DNA from: Kurthia gibsonii
GTDB lineage: Bacteria; Bacillota; Bacilli; Bacillales_A; Planococcaceae
DNA length: 43,700 nucleotides
NCBI RefSeq assembly: GCF_006539985.1
Contig: NZ_BJOB01000021.1
Coordinates: 1 to 43,700 of the forward strand
Reading direction: 5' to 3'
In this document: positions 17,839 to 24,751 of the stretch, piece by piece
Layout of the letters: each line of letters begins with the position of its first letter
Numbering within the stretch: position 1 is the first letter of the stretch
Notes under the pieces: generated by a model
Seen by the model: only the letters and a program-made list of their open reading frames with translations
Databases searched by the model: none
What the model was told of the DNA's origin: nothing
Program-made: the position numbers and the translations under genes

Positions 17839-18132
17839 TTATTGAATGTACCCTGCTTTTCGCAACACTTCCATGAAGTAAAAGCGATATGTGTTTTGAA
17901 CAAAACTCTCAAGTGATAATCCTACATTCAATTGATATTTTGAAAAGATAAAGAAAAAGCGCTTATCCCATTTTGAACGTAACAGCACGCCCGCTTCCTC
18001 TCCGTACTTCTTTGTAAACTCCACAATGAGTGGTTCAATCATATGTGCACAATGCTCTTTTAAATTACCTAATGCATCCGCATCTTTATCTTGTTGGAAC
18101 TGTTTAATCCATAGTTTTAACTGCTCATCCAT
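17839..18132 (-). CDS. Small sigma-70 region-2-like protein
   Basis: 97 residues from the second in-frame ATG (MDEQLKLWIKQFQQ). The helix pattern resembles region 2 of sigma-70-type factors: a lead helix, an acidic EPLIVEFTKKYGEEAGVLL, KWDKRFFFIFSKYQ, then GLSLESFVQNTYRFYFMEVL. There is no region 4 HTH, so it is either a region-2-only regulator or a helical protein that merely looks similar. Similarity judged by eye; family not certain. It is isolated between two terminators' worth of non-coding DNA. Confidence 0.5.
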   Translation of the reverse strand: MDEQLKLWIKQFQQDKDADALGNLKEHCAHMIEPLIVEFTKKYGEEAGVLLRSKWDKRFFFIFSKYQLNVGLSLESFVQNTYRFYFMEVLRKAGYIQ

Positions 18133-18231
18133 ACTAAAAAACATCCTTTTCTATCGAGTTTCTTCCTATTTAATATTATACTATTTTTCGATTGAGAAAT
18201 CTGCTCTCACTGCTGTTTAAGTGTATGCCCA

Positions 18232-18540
18232 TTAACAAACCCCAGTTAATTGCGTCTGTAGCTCTCTTACAAACTCAATCCCCTTTTCGTACATATCACG
18301 TACATCACGCTCAAAAGCATCCGTTTGTAAAAATAAAAAGACGCGTCCACCCGACTGTCATCCGATAAAAGCTTGCTGTTTTTCATTCGAATTAGGTGAT
18401 GATACAACCGCCCAGCGCTTATTCTGCTCTGGTTGTTCTATATCTTCTACCAATGTAAAATGCAGTTTTTTTGTATAAAATGCAATCGCCTCATCATAAT
18501 CTTTTACGACAAGTACGACATGTACAATCGATTATTTCAT
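18232..18540 (-). pseudogene. Decayed VOC (glyoxalase/bleomycin-resistance fold) gene
   Basis: The frame reads MK, stop (TAA), then SIVHVVLVVKDYDEAIAFYT and WAVVSSPNSN, a second stop (TGA) after QQAFIG, then QSGGRVFLFLQTDAFERDV and GIEFVREL. This is a VOC metal-enzyme domain with two in-frame stops. A segment between SNE and QQAFIG looks deleted, and the C-terminal strand normally carrying the last metal ligand (Y-G-N-x-W-D-L) is missing. Unlike the small genes at 0.4-0.8 kb, the damage is base changes and deletions rather than A-run losses. Confidence 0.75.
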
Positions 18541-18554
18541 CTCGATTTTCCTAT

Positions 18555-18583
18555 TAAAAAAGACTAAGGATTCCTCCTTAGCC
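18555..18583 (-). terminator. Terminator after the alcohol dehydrogenase gene
   Basis: A CTAAGGA / TCCTTAG stem with a four-base loop, followed on the minus strand by TCTTTTTT. It lies just below the stop of the dehydrogenase. Confidence 0.8.
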
Positions 18584-18590
18584 TTCTCTC

Positions 18591-19754
18591 TTATAATGAA
18601 CGCTTTAAAATTTCTTTTACGTCTTCTTTTGATAGTGGTACATAGCTACCGATTTTTTCAGCAACCATTGAACGCTCTGCCATTAAATCAAGCTGTGCAT
18701 CATCAATATCAAAATCAGCTAATTTTGTTGGCGCACCAATTGAAGTCCAGAATTCTTGTAAAGCCGCAATCGTTTCTTTCGCAAGCTCTGCATCCGTCTT
18801 CCCTGTCGCATCTAAATCAAAGACATTCTTACCTAGTTGCGCTACTTTTTCAGGTTTTTGTTCGCTAACGAATGACATCCAAGAAGGGAATAGAATCGCT
18901 AAACCACCACCATGTGGAATATCATACACAGCAGAAACTGCATGTTCAATCATATGTGTCGCCCAGTCTGTTTTCACACCCATTGATAAGACACCATTCA
19001 ATGCGAATGTACTGTTTAACATCATTACTTCACGATATTCGTATGAATGTAAATCCTTCACAAGTTTTGGACCTACTTCAAGTACTGTACGTAAAATCGA
19101 CTCGCCAAAACGGTCTTGTAGCGGTGTGTTCGTTGACGCATTGAAATATTGCTCGAATACATGCGACATTGTATCGACAATACCATAAATTGTTTGATTC
19201 AATGGTACAGAATACGTCAATTCAGGATCTAAAATACTGAATTTCGGATACGTATAAATCGAACCGAATGAACGCTTATCATTCTCTTCCCAGTTTGTAA
19301 TAACACCGCCACTATTCATTTCAGAACCTGTTGCTGCGATTGTTAACACTGTTCCAAAAGGTACTGCCGATGTTGGCACTGCTTTTTTAAGAATAATATC
19401 CCATACATCTCCATCGTAACGTGAACCAATAGCAATCGCCTTGGCACAGTCAATAACACTACCGCCACCAACAGCTAAAATAAAATCAAGTTCATGCTCT
19501 TTTACAAGATCAATCCCCTTTTGAACAGTTGTCAGACGTGGATTTGGTTCTACACCAGCAAGCTCAACTACTTCTTTACCTGCAGCTTGTAGATGTTTTA
19601 TTACTTCATTATAAACACCATTCTTTTTAATACTACCGCCGCCATATAATAGAAGAACGCGTTTTGCATCCGTTGGTATTTCTTGATCTAATGACTGAAT
19701 TTGCCCCTTACCAAAAACAATTTTCGTTGGGTTTTGATACTTAAAATTTTCCAT
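18591..19754 (-). CDS. Iron-containing alcohol dehydrogenase (YugJ/BdhA type)
   Basis: A cytosolic group III dehydrogenase, probably NADPH-dependent, that interconverts aldehydes and alcohols such as butanal and butanol. 387 residues. GGGSIKKNGVYNEV and AVGGGSVIDCAKAIA form the nucleotide site. AATGSEMNSGGVI and DTMSHVFEQYF, with HMIEHAVSAVYDIPHGGGLA, supply the Asp and three His iron ligands. The start follows GGAGGAACATGC. Single-gene unit with its own terminator; physiological substrate not determinable. Confidence 0.92.
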   Translation of the reverse strand: MENFKYQNPTKIVFGKGQIQSLDQEIPTDAKRVLLLYGGGSIKKNGVYNEVIKHLQAAGKEVVELAGVEPNPRLTTVQKGIDLVKEHELDFILAVGGGSVIDCAKAIAIGSRYDGDVWDIILKKAVPTSAVPFGTVLTIAATGSEMNSGGVITNWEENDKRSFGSIYTYPKFSILDPELTYSVPLNQTIYGIVDTMSHVFEQYFNASTNTPLQDRFGESILRTVLEVGPKLVKDLHSYEYREVMMLNSTFALNGVLSMGVKTDWATHMIEHAVSAVYDIPHGGGLAILFPSWMSFVSEQKPEKVAQLGKNVFDLDATGKTDAELAKETIAALQEFWTSIGAPTKLADFDIDDAQLDLMAERSMVAEKIGSYVPLSKEDVKEILKRSL

Positions 19755-19834
19755 GCATGTTCCTCCTTGGATTCATCTATCACTTTGAATGTACTTAGCT
19801 TACATTTTTTAACGCATGGATACAATTAATTAGC

Positions 19835-20098
19835 TCATTTTTTTAAAACGAGTGGTAATACATTTAGTACAATCATACACACCGTAAAAATCCAACACAC
19901 TATATGCATAGTCGGAACTACATCTGCTAAGGCGCTCATATCATTGTGACTGATCCAATCTACAATCATCGTTATAAACGAACACAGAGTCAACGCAGTT
20001 GCTGAAAGTGCAACCCACATCGCTATGTAACCTCTCTTAAACTGTAAAAGCCTGATTACTGTTGCAACAAGCGCTATACTTAAAAAAATTATCCACAT
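19835..20098 (-). CDS. Small membrane protein (three segments)
   Basis: 87 residues (MWIIFLSIALVATVIRLLQF at the start) with three hydrophobic segments separated by short loops; the middle loop carries DWISHNDMSALADV. No family recognised. The ATG follows AAGGAG by ten bases; a TTG two codons earlier is an alternative. It lies about 14 bp behind the VanZ gene and is probably co-transcribed. Confidence 0.65.
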   Translation of the reverse strand: MWIIFLSIALVATVIRLLQFKRGYIAMWVALSATALTLCSFITMIVDWISHNDMSALADVVPTMHIVCWIFTVCMIVLNVLPLVLKK

Positions 20099-20111
20099 GA
20101 ACAATCACTCC

Positions 20112-20618
20112 TTAACGTAACGAATGTTGCGTTGTTACACGATTTCTTTTCAATCTCCCTAAATATCGCTTCATAATCCAGTAGCACCCATAGCCGATTG
20201 CTCCACCAAGCGTATTTAATAGTAAATCATCCACATCAAATAATCCAAGCGTGAAAATATATTGGACTGTTTCATAGAATAAACTACACATAAAAGTTGT
20301 ACCAATTACCTTCAGCCATGTTGGACGCTTGAAAATGAGTAGTCCCGCAAAGAAGCCAAATGGTACAAAACCAATAACATTCCCAATAAGATTACGCATC
20401 GCACTCAAAAATGTTGTTCCCTCTATTTGTATATACGATTGAATCGTATGGAAAGGCACAAGATTCACTTCTTTCAAAAAGAATAGCCCCTCCTCTTGAA
20501 ACAACAATAAGCGCCCAATCTGACTGATACTATAATATTTCATCAGTAATTGATACGTTAACAATAGTAAATAGAGCAGAAAAATCCCCCATAAAATCCC
20601 CTTCATTGATTTTTGCAT
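20112..20618 (-). CDS. VanZ-like membrane protein
   Basis: 168 residues with four to five hydrophobic segments and the VanZ signature: NLVPFHTIQSYI, NLIGNVIGFVPFGFFAGLL, and SLFYETVQYIFTLGLFDVDD, then LLLNTLGGAIGYG. VanZ relatives are linked to low-level teicoplanin resistance in enterococci, but most are of unknown function. The start follows GAGGTG. A TTGTCA / TGTATA promoter with a 17-base spacer lies at 20642-20670 on the minus strand. Confidence 0.9.
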   Translation of the reverse strand: MQKSMKGILWGIFLLYLLLLTYQLLMKYYSISQIGRLLLFQEEGLFFLKEVNLVPFHTIQSYIQIEGTTFLSAMRNLIGNVIGFVPFGFFAGLLIFKRPTWLKVIGTTFMCSLFYETVQYIFTLGLFDVDDLLLNTLGGAIGYGCYWIMKRYLGRLKRNRVTTQHSLR

Positions 20619-20641
20619 CTTACACCTCTTTATCTTTTATC

Positions 20642-20670
20642 TATACAATAGAACGCTTCACAAATGACAA
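20642..20670 (-). promoter_or_regulatory. Putative promoter of the VanZ gene
   Basis: TTGTCA (20665-20670), a 17-base spacer and TGTATA (20642-20647), read on the minus strand. The -10 match is partial. Confidence 0.4.
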
Positions 20671-20762
20671 AGTTACCATAAAAAGGATTATATACAAAAA
20701 ATAATAGAATATATATGGAGAAAAAATCGTAGCGCTTATAAAGCAGCTTTGGACAAAACATT

Positions 20763-20832
20763 TCACTTCTTTTTTAGCGTTCGCAAAGAAAAACTGGAAC
20801 CGCGTCACAGCGCGATTCCAGTTTTTCTTATA
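20763..20832. repeat. Dispersed hairpin repeat, copy 2 (terminator)
   Basis: Second copy of the element at 4430-4496: a T-run, AGCGTT, the same CTGGAA-C-CGCG stem and TCTTAT afterwards. The loop differs by one base and the left flank by a few. It follows the efflux gene on the minus strand and ends with TTTTTC in that direction. Confidence 0.8.
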
Positions 20833-20852
20833 CTTATATTCTCTTTTTACGC

Positions 20853-22031
20853 TTAGATTTTTCTCCAAACTTGTAAACTGACTATGAATAAAACGAGACT
20901 AATGAATATAAAATAGAAAGGCATTGCAAGTAACGTACCATTATGCCAGATGCTCATGCCATAAACCACTAAGCTAACTACTAGATAATAACCTAGACTG
21001 AATAATGCACTTGCTGAACCTAATACATCTTGAAAGTCGACTAATGCGAGACTTAAACAATTCGGTAGAGCTGTTCCCATACCAAATAACAATACAAAAA
21101 TACTAATGAGCATCGCTGACATCTGAATTGTTGTTGGTAATAAAACAACACTCGCTGAGAGTACCGCACCTAGTAACGTAATCGCTATACCTAACAAAAT
21201 GATTTTTTCAGGCACAACTTTAGAGACTAAATACTTAGATAGATAAGCACCCGCAATGGTAGCACAGGCTACAAGAATACCCAACAATCCATAAGACATA
21301 CTCGTCAATTCAAATAACTGTGTAAAAATAAAAGGTGCTTCTGTATAGTAACTAAACAATAAACCATTGATCCCACCAATTAAAACACCATAATACCAGA
21401 GACGTGAATTTCTCCACATACGCGTTATGATTGGACGAATTGGTTGTATCGTTAAAGGTAATTGAACCGTTTCTGGCAGACGGAAAAAAACATAACAAAA
21501 AACAAAAATGCTCATGAAAATTAATAAAACAAATACCCATTTAAACCCTACGTAATAATCTGTAAAGCCACCAATTAATGGACCGATTGCAGGTGTAAAT
21601 GCTAAAGCAGCAGAAATTTGTGCAAAGCGCTGATGACGTTGCACCCCTGAAAAACTCTCACGCAAAATCGTTTGCGTAATAACAGAGCCCACGCTTGCTC
21701 CAAATGCTTGAACAAAACGCGCAACGAGCAATACATCCATTTCCTTCGCTAACAAACAAAGTACACTACCCACAAAATAGAAAAATAATCCACACAGCAT
21801 AGCTTTACGTCGTCCAATCCAATCAGACAAACGCCCAAAAAAGAATACACCCAATGCAAAAGCTACAAAATATATACTCATGACTAGCTGCACATCACTC
21901 ATAGAAACTACAAAAGCACTTGCAACAGCTAGCAATGTCGGACTAAAAATCGTTTCACTAATCTGCGGAAAACCCACTAATATCGTTAATAATACTAAAC
22001 TCGGTACATGATTTCCGATGTTTTTCTTCAA
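20853..22031 (-). CDS. Bcr/CflA-family drug efflux transporter (MFS)
   Basis: 392 residues, twelve predicted membrane segments, proton-driven export of drugs or metabolites. The MFS loop 2-3 motif is FGRLSDWIGRRKAMLCG, and the Bcr/CflA features RFVQAFGASVGSVITQTILR and PAIGPLIGGF are present. It starts at TTG (22029-22031) after AGGGGAG. A 28-codon frame with its own good ribosome binding site ends twelve bases before the start, and a perfect palindrome lies upstream. Together these suggest inducible expression. Substrate unknown. Confidence 0.9.
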   Translation of the reverse strand: MKKNIGNHVPSLVLLTILVGFPQISETIFSPTLLAVASAFVVSMSDVQLVMSIYFVAFALGVFFFGRLSDWIGRRKAMLCGLFFYFVGSVLCLLAKEMDVLLVARFVQAFGASVGSVITQTILRESFSGVQRHQRFAQISAALAFTPAIGPLIGGFTDYYVGFKWVFVLLIFMSIFVFCYVFFRLPETVQLPLTIQPIRPIITRMWRNSRLWYYGVLIGGINGLLFSYYTEAPFIFTQLFELTSMSYGLLGILVACATIAGAYLSKYLVSKVVPEKIILLGIAITLLGAVLSASVVLLPTTIQMSAMLISIFVLLFGMGTALPNCLSLALVDFQDVLGSASALFSLGYYLVVSLVVYGMSIWHNGTLLAMPFYFIFISLVLFIVSLQVWRKI

Positions 22032-22043
22032 AATAAATCTCCC

Positions 22044-22130
22044 CTATAAAATCATTTTTAGGTTGAAAGAAAAACATCGTAACTTGGGAAATGGTGGCTT
22101 CACGAGCTTAATTCTCTCTAAATCACTCAT
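22044..22130 (-). CDS. Leader peptide-like reading frame before the efflux gene
   Basis: ATG with AAGGAAG seven bases upstream; encodes a basic 28-residue peptide beginning MSDLERIKLVKPPFPKLRCF. It ends in TAG twelve bases before the TTG start of the transporter. Position and size fit an upstream frame for translational coupling or attenuation. No known leader recognised. Confidence 0.4.
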   Translation of the reverse strand: MSDLERIKLVKPPFPKLRCFSFNLKMIL

Positions 22131-22143
22131 GAATTCACTTCCT

Positions 22144-22163
22144 TTATAATACGGTTATTATAA
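22144..22163. promoter_or_regulatory. Perfect 20-bp palindrome, probable operator
   Basis: TTATAATA-CGGT-TATTATAA lies 14 bp upstream of the leader frame of the efflux gene and contains a TATAAT on the minus strand. It fits a MarR- or TetR-type repressor site over the promoter; no such regulator gene is adjacent. Confidence 0.45.
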
Positions 22164-22344
22164 CAGTTATACATTTTATATAGTTATATTCTTTTTTTGC
22201 AATACACTTACCGCATGCGATGAATAAACTACTAATAAGAGAATATATTTTTATATTAAAAGATTACTTCTCTTAAATTATTTTCAACATTATATTCATT
22301 TGATATGAAGTAACATTTATAAATGGTCTTGAATGATTTTGAAT

Positions 22345-22380
22345 ATAAAAAATCCTTTAGACCAATATAGCCTAAAGGGT
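22345..22380 (-). terminator. Terminator of the toxin-antitoxin transcript
   Basis: A CCTTTAG / CTAAAGG stem with an 11-base loop, followed on the minus strand by ATTTTTTATA. It is the first terminator below the antitoxin gene and the small 40-codon gene. Confidence 0.6.
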
Positions 22381-22472
22381 TTGATGTAGCTTTAGAAGAA
22401 TGTTTGTTCAAAAACAACCCATAGACCATAATTTAAGCTAAATTAAAAGAGCCCGTTTTGAACAGTTCAACT

Positions 22473-22595
22473 TTATTTCAAAGCTACAACACTTTCGTTA
22501 GGTGACAACATTCGAAAAGATCCAAATAAGAATCCCGCCCAAATTATCATAATAAAAATTATATTTTTCTTCTTACGAAATATTAGATCCTCCAT
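22473..22595 (-). CDS. Small membrane protein (40 aa)
   Basis: ATG with GAAGGTG seven bases upstream. The peptide begins MEDLIFRKKK, has a single hydrophobic segment (NIIFIMIIWAGFLFGSF) and ends SPNESVVALK. It is a plausible single-pass membrane peptide with its basic end inside. It lies 41 bp behind the antitoxin gene on the same strand, before the terminator. Not recognised. Confidence 0.45.
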   Translation of the reverse strand: MEDLIFRKKKNIIFIMIIWAGFLFGSFRMLSPNESVVALK

Positions 22596-22636
22596 AAAGT
22601 TTCACCTTCTTTTTCTTATTAGATTAAATAATTTAT

Positions 22637-23644
22637 TTAGCAGGGGGTTTTTTTAAATAAGTCCATGCTATAGCTTTTCAAATCATTAGGATTTATAAGA
22701 TTATATTTTTCTTTGACTTCTCTAAAATAGGTTTCTATCAAATCTTTAGAAATCTTATCATAGCTGTATTCATCTGGTTTTAAATTTTTACGTGTTGTAG
22801 ACCATGGACGTTCTGAATGTGTCATTTGTTCTAATGTTTTTCCGCTGTAGCACCCAAAATACTTAACAACACAATCTAATAATTCTCTTTCTTCCGTAGA
22901 TAGAGAGAAATTATCTTTCTCTAATTTCACTGTATCAATTACATTATGTCCATATTCACGATATTTATAATAAGTTTCTCGATAGACTGGACCATGAACC
23001 CAGGCTTCACAATCATCTTTAAATAAAAATTTTCCGTTGAAAACTTTATTAAAAGATTGAGAATAGTATAGAAGCTTTTGAAGCGATAACGGCGTGACAT
23101 CTTCACACTTTAAAAGAAGATATCTTATGACACTATCAATCTTCTTCTCAGATTTAGGTAGTTCAATACGTAACTCTTTTACTGCAACTTTACTTTTTCT
23201 ATAGGCTACATCTGTTAATTGATTTTTACCTTTTTCTAAGATGTTATGATATTTACGAGAATCATCTTTTATTGAATTAAGCATAGAAAGGTATTCTTTT
23301 ACAGGATATTGTTCCACATTGTAATAACGGATTATTGTGGTTTCTGACCAACCTAAAACCTTAGCTAAAGGTTGTTTACCAATATTATATTTTTCCGTTA
23401 TTTCATCAATTAATTTTTTTACGGTCTCAGTACGTGCGAGTGTATATGCTGCTTTCATTTTATCAATATTAGCGTCATGAAGTTCTGCAACGTATAGTTC
23501 TTCATGGCAATCTGAATTTGGACATTTAGCAACTGTTGCTAAATAAGTGAATTTTATTCCCTTAATTTCAGTAGTTATTTTTTGCTCAGCTGTTTCAAAT
23601 ACAACTAAATCACGACATTGCTCGCATAGCGCTGTATTATGCAT
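22637..23644 (-). CDS. MqsA/YgiT-type zinc finger - HTH - Panacea (SocA/DUF4065) antitoxin
   Basis: 335 residues. The N-terminal zinc site is CEQC (Cys7, 10) with CPNSDC (Cys41, 46), as in MqsA. A helix-turn-helix follows at about 85-115 (IGKQPLAKVLGWSETTIIRY). The C-terminal DUF4065/Panacea domain begins near 165 (IDSVIRYLLLKCEDVTPLSL) with QKLLYYSQSF, AWVHGPVYRETYYKYREYG and the end LEQMTHSERPW. Panacea domains are known antitoxin modules that neutralise varied toxins; MqsA zinc fingers pair with MqsR. A toxin-like gene lies 83 bp upstream on the same strand, as in mqsRA. The start follows AGGAGAG. The HTH probably autoregulates the pair. Confidence 0.82.
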   Translation of the reverse strand: MHNTALCEQCRDLVVFETAEQKITTEIKGIKFTYLATVAKCPNSDCHEELYVAELHDANIDKMKAAYTLARTETVKKLIDEITEKYNIGKQPLAKVLGWSETTIIRYYNVEQYPVKEYLSMLNSIKDDSRKYHNILEKGKNQLTDVAYRKSKVAVKELRIELPKSEKKIDSVIRYLLLKCEDVTPLSLQKLLYYSQSFNKVFNGKFLFKDDCEAWVHGPVYRETYYKYREYGHNVIDTVKLEKDNFSLSTEERELLDCVVKYFGCYSGKTLEQMTHSERPWSTTRKNLKPDEYSYDKISKDLIETYFREVKEKYNLINPNDLKSYSMDLFKKTPC

Positions 23645-23675
23645 AGATATTCTCTCCTGTTTGGTGGTAACTAAA

Positions 23676-23728
23676 GTTGTTAACCAGAAAACACCTTAAC
23701 ATAATTAAGGCGTTTTATGGTTAACAAC
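23676..23728. promoter_or_regulatory. Large inverted repeat between toxin and antitoxin genes
   Basis: Outer arms GTTGTTAACCA / TGGTTAACAAC and inner arms AAAAC(A)CCTTAA / TTAAGG(C)GTTTT around a 5-base centre give about 24 bp per arm with two mismatches. It begins at the toxin stop codon. No T-run follows, so it is not a normal terminator. It could be an operator for the HTH antitoxin, an internal promoter control, or an mRNA hairpin setting the toxin/antitoxin ratio. Confidence 0.7.
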
Positions 23729-24138
23729 TAGCAATCAAAATAATAAGACATTGGTTTTTCGGCAGGGTGACAAGAAATAACATATGCTTCGTCGTTAGAT
23801 GAAGTAGTTATTAAATTTATTTTTATATAAAGTTCTAACTCCTGATCTTCCCCATTAATATCTGTCAATGTAGTTTCTTTTTTGAAAACATATAACATTT
23901 CATGAGCGAATATAGGGTTAGAATTTTGCACGACTTCAGAGAAATCTTTAGGTACAAGACTTAAAAGAAGTTTTTTTAAATCCGCATCTTTCAACCCGAA
24001 TTCAGATACGAAAACTGAATTTTTCTCTCGTGTTTTCCTATCCAAACATATGGTGAAGCGTGAAGATTCTTTGATACAGATAAAAAATTTTTGTAAATAA
24101 ATATCAATACTTTGTTCTGTTTCTTGCCTACCTATAAC
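23728..24138 (-). CDS. MqsR-like toxin; start codon unclear
   Basis: The reading encodes a small basic-acidic protein resembling the MqsR ribonuclease family of Gram-positives. It has an N-terminal helix IDIYLQKFFICIKE, FTICLDRKTREKN, EFGLKDADLKKLLLSLVPKD, and a final LELYIKINLI strand before AYVISCHPAEKPMSYYF. A TTG at 24043-24045 would give 105 residues but has no ribosome binding site and cuts off the first helix. The family-like sequence continues upstream to about 24135, where AAGGGGGG sits, but no ATG, GTG or TTG is in frame. Either ATA (24133-24135) replaces ATG, or one base is missing after the out-of-frame ATG at 24138-24140. The end given is the limit of coding-like sequence, not a proven start. 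Confidence 0.6.
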   Translation of the reverse strand, partial: VIGRQETEQSIDIYLQKFFICIKESSRFTICLDRKTREKNSVFVSEFGLKDADLKKLLLSLVPKDFSEVVQNSNPIFAHEMLYVFKKETTLTDINGEDQELELYIKINLITTSSNDEAYVISCHPAEKPMSYYFDC

Positions 24139-24420
24139 ATCCCCCCTTACACAAACTTTTATTTAGGAACGTTATTTAGTTTTGTTTTGTATACTTTATA
24201 AATCTTTGGTTCATTAAAATCCCGTATTGTGAAAGGGAGGTTTTTTTAATGTTCCAGAATTGATCCATTTAATGAATTAAGATTTCTAAGCAAAATAGGG
24301 AGGCTTGTATCTTACGATTATCTTCGGTATAGAAAAAGTTTTAAAAGTCCAAACACTATCTTGCATTGCACTATATTGTAATGTAAGATAGCTGTAACAA
24401 GCATATGGAGGTGAACAACC
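24046..24420. promoter_or_regulatory. Divergent region, toxin / PadR
   Basis: The part up to about 24138 is the likely N-terminus of the toxin. The rest holds two GGGAGG sites (near 24235 and 24300) followed by only very short frames, and the PadR operator-like inverted repeat. No other gene is supported. Confidence 0.35.
24356..24391. promoter_or_regulatory. Inverted repeat before the PadR gene
   Basis: CTATCTTGCATT and AATGTAAGATAG form 12-bp arms (11 of 12 paired) around a 12-base centre containing TATATTGTAATG. It lies 30 bp before the padR start and is the likely autoregulatory operator of the PadR protein. Confidence 0.6.
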
Positions 24421-24750
24421 TTGTCCACAACTAGTCAAATGTTAAAGGGGCTATTAGAAGGCAGTTTACTGGCATTAATAGCAAAAAGGGAAACCTACGG
24501 ATATGAAATTACTGAGAAATTGAAAGAACACCATTTTGCAGTTGTTAGTGAAGGAAGTATTTATCCTGTATTAATTCGATTGCAAAAAAACAACTTTGTA
24601 ACGGCTGTCCAAAGACAATCACCAAGTGGACCTAAAAGGAAATATTATTCGATTACGACAGAAGGACAAGAAGAATTAGAAAGGTTTAAACAGCATTGGA
24701 ATAAGGTTTCATCTGGAGTATCTTCACTATTAGAAGAGGAGGAAAAATGA
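24421..24750 (+). CDS. PadR-family transcriptional regulator
   Basis: 109 residues with the PadR winged helix: GLLEGSLLALIAKRETYGYE, EGSIYPVLIRLQKNNFVTA and GPKRKYYSITTEGQEELERF. A short acidic tail (LLEEEEK) stands in for the usual dimerisation domain, so it is of the short PadR-s2 type. It starts at TTG seven bases after GGAGGTGA. The next gene begins one base after its stop, the normal PadR plus membrane-protein pair; the regulator probably represses both. Confidence 0.92.
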   Translation: MSTTSQMLKGLLEGSLLALIAKRETYGYEITEKLKEHHFAVVSEGSIYPVLIRLQKNNFVTAVQRQSPSGPKRKYYSITTEGQEELERFKQHWNKVSSGVSSLLEEEEK

Positions 24751-24751
24751 A

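Noticed and set aside
20641-20868. 75-codon minus-strand frame between VanZ and the efflux gene
   Set aside because: It runs through the dispersed hairpin repeat and a promoter, and has no family-like sequence.
24301-24393. TTG-started frame after GGGAGG before padR
   Set aside because: It crosses the PadR inverted repeat, is about 30 codons, and has no protein-like pattern.
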